Shown in pieces: positions 1 to 5,213 of a stretch of DNA of 5,213 nt. The notes beneath the pieces are model-generated. The model was not told where the DNA came from. It worked only from the letters and a program-made list of their open reading frames with translations, and made no database searches. The DNA comes from Chitinophaga pinensis. Its GTDB lineage: Bacteria; Bacteroidota; Bacteroidia; UKL13-3. The translations under genes were made by a program, and so were the position numbers. The stretch's first letter is position 1, and the number at the start of each line of letters is the position of its first letter. Where the stretch lies: NCBI GenBank assembly GCA_943323675.2, contig CALPIR020000170.1, positions 1 to 5,213 of the forward strand. Direction: 5' to 3'.

Positions 1-593
1 TCGGTAATCAAATCAATCATTTGGTTTGATACCTTATCATCCGGGCAACGTACTATGCTTTTTTCAATGTTTGATGTATCTATTTTCTCGGGAAAGGTTA
101 ATAATTTAATTGGTCCAACCTGACTAACATAGGCGTGGATAAAGATGCCTTTTTCTGCTAAAAATAATTTAGCAACTGCACCCGCTAAAACACGAGCTAC
201 GGTTTCGCGGGCCGATGATCTTCCACCACCTCGGTAATCGCGTATACCATATTTGGTTTGATAGGTATAATCAGCATGAGATGGACGAAACACATCTTTC
301 AAATGCGAGTAATCTTGGCTGCGTTGATCTTGGTTGCGCACCATCATGCAAATAGGTGCACCAGTAGTTTTTCCTTCAAATACGCCTGATAAAATCTCAA
401 ACGATTCGTCTTCTTTTCTTGCTGTGGTAATCGAACTTTGTCCTGGTTTGCGCTTATTTAATTCGGCCTGAATAAAATCTAAATCAATTCTTAAATTACT
501 AGGGCAACCATCAATAACAACACCCAAAGCGGGTCCATGACTTTCACCAAAAGTAGTGATGCGAAAAAGTTGTCCGTATGTATTTCCTGCCAT
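1..593 (-). CDS. aroC: Chorismate synthase, N-terminal 197 codons (cut by left window edge)
   Basis: Converts 5-enolpyruvylshikimate-3-phosphate to chorismate by 1,4-anti elimination of phosphate, using reduced FMN; it is a cytosolic enzyme, tetrameric in the family. My translation from the ATG at 593-591 opens MAGNTYGQLFRITTFGESHG, the classic family start, with signature 1 (GESHG, His19). Then come QRSQDYS (90-96), RPSHADYTY (103-111, His106) and RDYRGGGRSSARET (118-131). His19 and His106 match the two conserved acid/base histidines of the family, and spacing to E. coli AroC is nearly collinear. The frame is open to base 1, so the C-terminal part (families are usually 350-400 residues) lies outside. 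It is the third gene of the aroB-aroA-aroC cluster, 55 bases after the aroA stop. No Shine-Dalgarno is seen; the leader is A/T-rich, as is usual in Bacteroidetes. Nothing in the visible part is degenerate. Confidence 0.97.
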   Translation of the reverse strand, partial: MAGNTYGQLFRITTFGESHGPALGVVIDGCPSNLRIDLDFIQAELNKRKPGQSSITTARKEDESFEILSGVFEGKTTGAPICMMVRNQDQRSQDYSHLKDVFRPSHADYTYQTKYGIRDYRGGGRSSARETVARVLAGAVAKLFLAEKGIFIHAYVSQVGPIKLLTFPEKIDTSNIEKSIVRCPDDKVSNQMIDLIT

Positions 594-648
594 GTTAAAT
601 TTTATAAATTATGAAGTTTATTTTTATGTATAGGTTAAGTGATATTGC
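594..648 (-). other. aroA-aroC spacer, AT-rich, no terminator
   Basis: These 55 bases between the aroA stop and the aroC ATG contain no GC-rich hairpin with a T run and no clear Shine-Dalgarno. The last bases before the aroC start are AT-rich (AAAATTTAAC), as is common for Bacteroidetes leaders. I also see no good TAnnTTTG element, so read-through from aroA is the simplest way to transcribe aroC. Confidence 0.6.
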
Positions 649-1887
649 TTACGATTCAGGGGTAATTACAAAACCAACCATACGTAAATCATCCCAAAAA
701 TGCGGGTACGATTTTTCTACCACTTCACTATCGTTAATCACTACTTCATCAAATAACAAAGCCAACGGAGCCAAAGCCATTGCCATGCGGTGATCTTGAT
801 ACGTATTAAACGATGTTGGTTTTATTAAGTTTTCTTCAACAATTTTATTAATGTGTAGCTCGCTGCCATTTTGGGTGATATCAAAACCACATTTACCCAA
901 TTCTGTGCACAATGCAGTTAAGCGTTTACTCTCTTTTGCTTCTAAGTGTGCAACGTTTATAAACGTGCAAGGTATGTTTAATGCACACATCAATACGGCC
1001 ATTGCAGGCACCATGTCTGGGTAACTTAACATATCGTAATATGCTTTTTCTAAATAGTTATTGTTTTTGGTAAGCAGCGCACCTTGTGCGTTATATTGTG
1101 TAATGATGCCAAAACGTTCCATGTAATTGGCAATAATCGCATCGCCTTGGGCACTGTAGGGTGAAAGTTTATTGAGGGTGATATTGCCTTCTTTTGCTAA
1201 GGCCAACAACTGATACCAAAAAGTAGCTGCACTCCAATCAGGTTCAATTAAAAAAGTTTCTGGTTTTTTGTGTGAAAGGTATGGCCTAATTACTACATCT
1301 TCTTGCAGTGTTACATCAACTCCAAATTGTTTCAATAAATTGGATGTTAAAGTAATATATGGTTTTGACACGGTATGTTTACCTAATCGAATGGATAAAC
1401 CACTTTTAAAATTAGGGGCTACCAGCATCAACGCACTCACAAACTGACTACTTGTTGATGCATCAACAGTAACAATACCGCCATGAAGATTTTTGCCTTT
1501 TATTCGAAGGGGGGGGAATCCATCTTTATCGATGTAATCAATATCGGCACCTAGTTGAATTAATGCATTAACCAAAGCCCCAATGGGCCTGTTATGCATG
1601 CGTTCACTGCCGTGTAAAATTACATCTATGTTAGGTGTGGTGGCATAATATGCAGTAAGAAATCGCATGCAAGTTCCTGCATTTTTTACATCAACTGAAC
1701 CTTGTGTTTGTTGTAATGCAAGTTGCATAATCAAACAATCATTGGCAGTAGAAATATTTTGAATAACAGTATTAGAGGAAAGCACTTTGTTTAAAACCAG
1801 TACACGGTTGCAAATGCTTTTTGATGCAGGTAGTGTGATGTTACCTATTAATTGTTTGGTTGGATGTTTTATCCGAAGGTTGCTCAT
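649..1887 (-). CDS. aroA: 3-phosphoshikimate 1-carboxyvinyltransferase (EPSP synthase)
   Basis: Transfers the enolpyruvyl group of PEP to shikimate-3-phosphate, the sixth shikimate-pathway step, in the cytosol. At 412 residues it is full length for the family (about 400-440) and has the two-lobed EPSP synthase pattern. Visible motifs are SKSICNR (22-28; K23, R28), NAGTCMR (69-75), NRPIGALVNAL (99-109), STSSQF (144-149), EPDWSAA (215-221), YPDM with catalytic-type D291, KESKR (318-322), YQDHRMAM (363-370) and K392. These match E. coli K22, R27, R124, Q171, D313, E341/R344, R386 and K411. The glycine of NAGT is kept, as in glyphosate-sensitive class I forms, though C73 and F76 replace the E. 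coli Ala and Pro. Oddities are E316 and K321 where the family has Arg/Lys and Asp, and a C8 run at 1509-1516. The ATG overlaps the aroB TGA (ATGA), which suggests translational coupling. Function is very likely intact. Confidence 0.97.
   Translation of the reverse strand: MSNLRIKHPTKQLIGNITLPASKSICNRVLVLNKVLSSNTVIQNISTANDCLIMQLALQQTQGSVDVKNAGTCMRFLTAYYATTPNIDVILHGSERMHNRPIGALVNALIQLGADIDYIDKDGFPPLRIKGKNLHGGIVTVDASTSSQFVSALMLVAPNFKSGLSIRLGKHTVSKPYITLTSNLLKQFGVDVTLQEDVVIRPYLSHKKPETFLIEPDWSAATFWYQLLALAKEGNITLNKLSPYSAQGDAIIANYMERFGIITQYNAQGALLTKNNNYLEKAYYDMLSYPDMVPAMAVLMCALNIPCTFINVAHLEAKESKRLTALCTELGKCGFDITQNGSELHINKIVEENLIKPTSFNTYQDHRMAMALAPLALLFDEVVINDSEVVEKSYPHFWDDLRMVGFVITPES
1884..1887 (-). 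other. ATGA stop/start overlap of aroB and aroA
   Basis: The aroA ATG (1887-1885) and the aroB TGA (1886-1884) share bases, leaving no space for separate initiation. This arrangement commonly means that ribosomes finishing aroB reinitiate on aroA, which would couple output of the two enzymes. The overlap is seen directly; the coupling is inferred. Confidence 0.85.
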
Positions 1888-2942
1888 AACCCATCATAAT
1901 AGTTTAACGCAAGTGCTATTTGAGCATCAGTACAAGTGTAATCGAAACCGGCTTTGCCAATGCGTTTTAGTAAGCTAAAGTTGATGTTTTGGTTGCTGTT
2001 CTTTTTGTCTTGGCGCATAAACTTAATAAGTTCGGGCGATAAAATATTACGCAACGAATATTTAGGAAAGTGCTGTAAAATCACTTCACTAATTAATCTT
2101 AATTCTCTGCCGCTTAAACCATTGTGTTCTTTAGATAAAAACGCTTCGCAAATCATACCAATGGCAATTGCTTCGCCATGTTTTAATGGATTCTTATCGT
2201 TTATTAACGAGTAAGACTCTATAGCATGCCCAACAGTATGGCCGAAGTTTAACACTTTACGTAAGCCGTCTTCAACTGGGTCTTTTTTAACAATTTGAGT
2301 TTTAACCTTGATGGAACCATGAATAAGTTGGCTCATGCTTTCTGCATCAATATTTTTTACACGGATTACCTTTTCCCAATATTCTTCCATAGCTACAAGG
2401 CCATGTTTAATAATTTCGGCAAAACCATTTAGTAATTCTCTTTTGGGTAAAGTGGCCAAAAAATCAGCACTTACAAATACCGAACTCGGATTTTTTATGA
2501 TGCCAACCGCATTTTTAATACCTAGGTAATCTACTCCTAACTTTCCACCTATGCTACTATCAACCATGGCTAATAGTGTTGTAGGAACATTTATAAAATC
2601 AATTCCACGTTTAAAAGTTGCTGCTGCAAAACCACCAATATCTCCAATAACCCCTCCACCTAAATTAATTAAAGCGGTTTGTTTATCGGCTTGGTTTTTT
2701 ATTAGTTCATCCCAAATAATTTGTAAATTATTAACCGTTTTGTGTTCTTCACCACTGGCTATTTTAATCACCTTAACATCAAAAAGAGTTTTGGTTAAAA
2801 TGGGTAAACAATGCTTTTCGGTATTTTCGTCAACTAGCACAAATACCTGCGAGTACGAGCGTTCAATTAACTGTTCTAGCAGTAAATCAAATACTTCAGG
2901 GCCTATGTAAATACTATAATCCTTTAGGTTGTACTCTTTCAA
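1884..2942 (-). CDS. aroB: 3-dehydroquinate synthase
   Basis: Cyclises DAHP to 3-dehydroquinate with NAD+ and a divalent metal (Zn or Co), the second shikimate-pathway step, in the cytosol. Counting from TTG at 2942 (352 aa): SGEEHKT (63-69), the NAD-binding GGGVIGD (95-101), PTTLLAMVDSSIGGK (120-134), FAEIIKHG with metal ligand E176, FGHTVGHAIE with ligand H235 and catalytic-type H239, and HGEA with ligand H255. All key residues are present. The start is uncertain: no ATG exists near the N terminus. The frame also allows TTG at 3005 (373 aa), but that adds 21 residues not expected in the family, whereas TTG at 2942 gives the usual length and opens just before KDYSIYIG. The first gene of the likely aroBAC transcript, it overlaps aroA by 4 bases and diverges from proline dehydrogenase. 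The family call is firm; the start is moderate. Confidence 0.95.
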   Translation of the reverse strand: MKEYNLKDYSIYIGPEVFDLLLEQLIERSYSQVFVLVDENTEKHCLPILTKTLFDVKVIKIASGEEHKTVNNLQIIWDELIKNQADKQTALINLGGGVIGDIGGFAAATFKRGIDFINVPTTLLAMVDSSIGGKLGVDYLGIKNAVGIIKNPSSVFVSADFLATLPKRELLNGFAEIIKHGLVAMEEYWEKVIRVKNIDAESMSQLIHGSIKVKTQIVKKDPVEDGLRKVLNFGHTVGHAIESYSLINDKNPLKHGEAIAIGMICEAFLSKEHNGLSGRELRLISEVILQHFPKYSLRNILSPELIKFMRQDKKNSNQNINFSLLKRIGKAGFDYTCTDAQIALALNYYDGL

Positions 2943-2971
2943 GCGGGTAAAAATTAATAATTGGTTTATGG

Positions 2972-3006
2972 CAAAAAATAGCTGGGTGCGATTATTTTTG
3001 CGCAAA
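2972..3006 (-). promoter_or_regulatory. Candidate aroBAC promoter (Bacteroidetes type)
   Basis: On the minus strand TTTG at 3006-3003 could be a -33 element. TATTTTTTG at 2980-2972 resembles the -7 consensus TAnnTTTG with one extra base in the spacer. The gap between the elements is 22 bases, within the range reported for Bacteroidetes sigma factor. Transcription would begin near 2965, giving a short leader to TTG at 2942 and ruling out TTG at 3005 as the start. Judged by eye only; AT-rich DNA throws up such matches easily. Confidence 0.3.
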
Positions 3007-3015
3007 CAAATTTGT
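2997..3015. promoter_or_regulatory. Two abutting 10-base palindromes, possible operator
   Basis: TTTGCGCAAA (2997-3006) and ACAAATTTGT (3006-3015) are both perfect palindromes sharing base 3006, with centres 9 bases apart. They lie between the divergent aroB and proline dehydrogenase genes and overlap or separate the proposed promoter elements, where a dimeric regulator could act. No regulator gene is in the window, and short palindromes are common in AT-rich DNA. Confidence 0.35.
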
Positions 3016-3025
3016 GGTATTTTCG
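2997..3025 (+). promoter_or_regulatory. Candidate proline dehydrogenase promoter (Bacteroidetes type)
   Basis: TTTG at 2997-3000 is followed after 17 bases by TATTTTCG at 3018-3025, one mismatch from TAnnTTTG. Transcription would start around 3031, leaving about 24 untranslated bases before the GTG at 3055. The weak -7 match would suit a gene that needs an activator or is repressed, but that is inference. Confidence 0.3.
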
Positions 3026-3054
3026 GTTAAATTAATAATTAAGTAATAAAAACT

Positions 3055-4251
3055 GTGCAAACCAATATACAAAGTAAGCCCGCAGCCTTAAGTTTCGATA
3101 ACACTGAAATTGCTTTTAAGTCTAAAAGCAACAACGACTTAACCCAATCATTCTTGTTGTTTAAAGCCATTGGATACAACTGGTTAGTAAAATTAGGTCC
3201 GCCAATGGTAAATGGTGCATTTAACATAGGTTTACCCATAAAAGGGTTAATTAAAAGTACTGTTTTTAAACAATTCTGTGGTGGCGAAAGTATGGAAGAT
3301 TGTAACAAAACCATCGACCAATTGTATGGTTATGGAGTAGGTACTATATTAGATTATAGTGTGGAAGGTGAAGAAAAAGAGGAAAGTTTTGATGCTACTG
3401 TTACCGAAACGCTAGAAACCATAAACAAAGCCCAAAATAATCCTAAAATACCATTTTGTGTTTTTAAAGTGACCGGCTTGGCGAGGTTTGATTTATTGGC
3501 AAAGGTCTCGGCCAAAGAAACCTTGACAATGAATGAAGAAAGTGAGTGGGGGCTTGTAAGAAATCGTATACATCAAATTTGTAAAATGGCACACTCAAAA
3601 AATGTTCGCCTTTTTATAGACGCGGAGGAATCTTGGATTCAACCAGCTATTGATGATTTGGCAAACGATATGATGCTTGAGTTTAACAAACAAAAATGTA
3701 TTATTTACAATACCATTCAATTATACCGCCACGATAGATTAGCTTATATAAAAGATAGTTTTGATGCTGCCATTAAACATAACTATTACCTAGGATTAAA
3801 ATTGGTGCGCGGTGCTTATATGGAAAAAGAAAGAGCGCGCGCATCTAAGATGGGCTACCCAAGTCCAATTCAATCTGATAAAATAAGCACCGATAAAGAC
3901 TACAACAATGCACTAAGTTTTTGCATTGATCATTTAGATAGGATAAGTGTTTGCGCAGGGTCTCATAACGAGCAAAGTAGTATGTTGTTAACCGAATTAA
4001 TGGCCCAAAAAAGTTTGGCCAATAACGACCAACGTATTTATTTTTCGCAGTTATTCGGTATGAGTGATCACATCAGTTTTAACTTATCAAGTGCAGGATA
4101 TAATGTAGCTAAATATTTGCCATATGGTCCAGTTAAAGCAGTAATGCCTTATTTGTTTAGGCGTGCAGCAGAAAATACCTCAGTGAAAGGTCAAGCAGGA
4201 AGAGAGCTTACCTTGATCAGCAGGGAAGTTGCTCGTAGGAAAAAAGCTTAA
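3055..4251 (+). CDS. Proline dehydrogenase, monofunctional (mitochondrial PRODH-like)
   Basis: FAD-dependent oxidation of L-proline to delta-1-pyrroline-5-carboxylate, the first step of proline catabolism, passing electrons to the quinone pool, probably at the inner membrane face. The 398 residues hold one (beta/alpha)8 domain: FKVTGL (137-142, K138 equivalent to PutA K329), DAEES (189-193), KLVRGAYMEKERA (249-261), SHNEQS (303-308), FSQLFGMSDHI (330-340), and YLPYGPV to RRAAEN (354-374). Y354, R369 and R370 keep the exact spacing of E. coli PutA Y540, R555 and R556, the substrate-binding residues. There is no DNA-binding or P5C dehydrogenase domain, so it is not PutA. The wording (IQPAID, YNTIQLY, YLPYGPV) is closer to animal mitochondrial PRODH than to PutA. 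The only plausible start is GTG at 3055; TAA at 3040 closes the frame just upstream. It diverges from aroB and converges with the membrane protein gene. I leave the symbol empty because putA/prodh naming varies. Confidence 0.93.
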   Translation: MQTNIQSKPAALSFDNTEIAFKSKSNNDLTQSFLLFKAIGYNWLVKLGPPMVNGAFNIGLPIKGLIKSTVFKQFCGGESMEDCNKTIDQLYGYGVGTILDYSVEGEEKEESFDATVTETLETINKAQNNPKIPFCVFKVTGLARFDLLAKVSAKETLTMNEESEWGLVRNRIHQICKMAHSKNVRLFIDAEESWIQPAIDDLANDMMLEFNKQKCIIYNTIQLYRHDRLAYIKDSFDAAIKHNYYLGLKLVRGAYMEKERARASKMGYPSPIQSDKISTDKDYNNALSFCIDHLDRISVCAGSHNEQSSMLLTELMAQKSLANNDQRIYFSQLFGMSDHISFNLSSAGYNVAKYLPYGPVKAVMPYLFRRAAENTSVKGQAGRELTLISREVARRKKA

Positions 4252-4260
4252 GTTTTTTTT
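4240..4260. terminator. Possible weak bidirectional terminator at convergent gene ends
   Basis: Six A (4240-4245) and eight T (4253-4260) flank the 7-base GCTTAAG, giving an A:U stem with a T tract on either strand. It sits exactly at the junction of two convergent genes, where termination is needed. There is no GC core, so as an intrinsic terminator it would be weak; the same bases are also lysine codons of both proteins. Confidence 0.25.
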
Positions 4261-5213
4261 GATTTGTTTTGTAACCCAACCATGCTTACCATGATCATGG
4301 CGAAATAGGCTAACCAAAATGGACGGCCATCGGCATAAGTTGAGATAAACGCAAAAGCATACATAGCTAATGTGGTTGCCAATAATAATAGGGAAGCCCA
4401 GGTTAATGCTTTGTTGGTTTTGATAGATGATTTAATGTTGAATAGGTAAATTAAACCAACCAAACCTAGCGTTAAAATTGGTGCTAATAGTGAGTTGATA
4501 CGCTTTAAATTAAGTCCTATATTTTTAGGATCAATCACCCAAAACATGTTGTTTTTTTCGCCTGGGGTAATGTATGCATATTGCCTAATCCAATAACTCT
4601 CTGCTAAATATGTGGCTATTATAATTAAACCTAATGCAATAGCATTTTTCCTTTTGCCTTGCATAAACAGATAAACCACCGCAAATGGCAATACCACCAC
4701 GATACTTTCTTTTGCTAAAAAACCCAATACAAAAGAAACCATAAATAACCACCACGATTGTTTAATTGTGGCATAAATACATGTGCTCACAAAAAACATC
4801 ACTCCTGCATCTACATAACCAATGGTGGTGTAATAAAAAGCAGGAAACGAAACGGAAAACAACATCAACCCTAACCAAACATACCCTTTATTAATTTTCA
4901 AATACAACATGCTATGGTATAACATCACCATACTAAGAAGCAAAAATATTTGGTTTACTATGTTAATAGCAGTAAGTGGCTCAAAAGGTAAACTAGCTGC
5001 TATAAATGGAACCAACATTCGCCAATTAGAGGCTGGACGAATTACATCCGAGGGTAATTCGCCTCTAAAATGTTCTACATACGCGATAAAATACCTTGCA
5101 TCGTTAAGTGATCTATTAATTATTGCGTTGTTTCGATTAAAGCGCACACTAGTTATGATTACAAACAAAATTAATGTGACAAAGCATAGCCAACGTGTTG
5201 ATTTACTGGATAA
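4248..5213 (-). CDS. Multi-pass membrane protein, GT-C glycosyltransferase-like (5' end beyond window)
   Basis: Function not firmly recognised. The frame is open from the TAA at 4250-4248 to the last base, giving 321 visible residues; a TTG at 5168 sits inside the first hydrophobic segment, so the real start is beyond the edge. I see about 9-10 membrane segments, roughly at 8-24, 83-105, 109-130, 134-150, 154-184 (long, perhaps two), 190-209, 241-259, 269-290 and 298-314. Between the first two is a polar loop with NDARYF (37-42, D38), then RPASNWR (59-65). A first loop with an Asp followed by an aromatic, then an Arg/Pro-rich stretch, plus LAKES (166-170) after a later helix, recalls GT-C polyprenyl-phosphate sugar transferases. 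That would place catalysis on the periplasmic side, in glycan or protein glycosylation. Alternatives are another polytopic enzyme or an uncharacterised family. The C terminus is a short basic tail (NKSKKT). It converges with proline dehydrogenase; upstream partners are not visible. Confidence 0.8.
   Translation of the reverse strand, partial: LSSKSTRWLCFVTLILFVIITSVRFNRNNAIINRSLNDARYFIAYVEHFRGELPSDVIRPASNWRMLVPFIAASLPFEPLTAINIVNQIFLLLSMVMLYHSMLYLKINKGYVWLGLMLFSVSFPAFYYTTIGYVDAGVMFFVSTCIYATIKQSWWLFMVSFVLGFLAKESIVVVLPFAVVYLFMQGKRKNAIALGLIIIATYLAESYWIRQYAYITPGEKNNMFWVIDPKNIGLNLKRINSLLAPILTLGLVGLIYLFNIKSSIKTNKALTWASLLLLATTLAMYAFAFISTYADGRPFWLAYFAMIMVSMVGLQNKSKKT

Noticed and set aside
611..793. 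Plus-strand 60-codon reading frame over the 3' end of aroA
   Set aside because: Antisense to a clearly conserved aroA, with no recognisable motif; treated as a shadow frame.
1787..2910. Several plus-strand frames of 63-119 codons opposite aroA and aroB
   Set aside because: All lie antisense to well-supported catalytic genes and their translations show only composition effects, no family resemblance.
2943..3005. N-terminal extension of aroB from TTG at 3005
   Set aside because: The 21 extra residues lie ahead of the expected family start and would be encoded by the proposed promoter and palindrome; TTG at 2942 fits the usual length better. Not excluded.
3039..3314. Minus-strand 91-codon frame opposite the start of proline dehydrogenase
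   Set aside because: It overlaps the divergent promoter region and the conserved plus-strand gene, and has no recognisable domain.
4253..4260. T8 run as a phase-variation tract
   Set aside because: It lies in the last codons of the membrane protein gene, where slippage would change only the extreme C terminus.
1..5213. New defence system, CRISPR array, mobile element, tRNA or riboswitch
   Set aside because: No direct repeats with spacers, transposase-like frame, terminal inverted repeats or cloverleaf-like segment was seen; nearly all bases are in housekeeping-type genes.

Overview
The window looks like an ordinary chromosomal stretch from an AT-rich member of the Bacteroidetes. Four things point there: few Shine-Dalgarno-like sequences, promoter-like TTTG / TAnnTTTG patterns, protein wording typical of the phylum (for example the EPDWSAA stretch in AroA), and a stand-alone proline dehydrogenase. 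The phylum call is inference; no 16S or other marker is present.

Layout. On the minus strand, read from about 2942 down to 1, lies a shikimate-pathway cluster in the order aroB (3-dehydroquinate synthase), aroA (EPSP synthase), aroC (chorismate synthase, cut by the left edge). aroB and aroA overlap by 4 bases (ATGA). aroA and aroC are separated by 55 AT-rich bases with no terminator, so the three are probably one transcript. They supply the first cyclising step and the last two steps to chorismate; the middle steps (aroD/Q, aroE, aroK) must be elsewhere. Diverging from aroB on the plus strand is a monofunctional proline dehydrogenase (3055-4251), which starts proline catabolism and is unrelated to aromatic synthesis. 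On the minus strand at the right edge is the C-terminal part of a multi-pass membrane protein, possibly a GT-C type glycosyltransferase, open to the window end. Its stop codon overlaps that of proline dehydrogenase on a shared TTAA.

The control region between aroB and proline dehydrogenase is short and holds two abutting 10-base palindromes. The first could supply a -33 TTTG element to both divergent promoters. Neither flanking gene has an ATG near its expected N terminus (TTG for aroB, GTG for proline dehydrogenase). The gene interiors are mostly canonical. The clearest departures are a paired charge change in the KE[ST]DR signature of AroA and a C8 run in aroA.

I found no RNA gene, mobile element, CRISPR array, long repeat or evidence of a new multi-gene system. 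No gene-free stretch exceeds about 120 bases.
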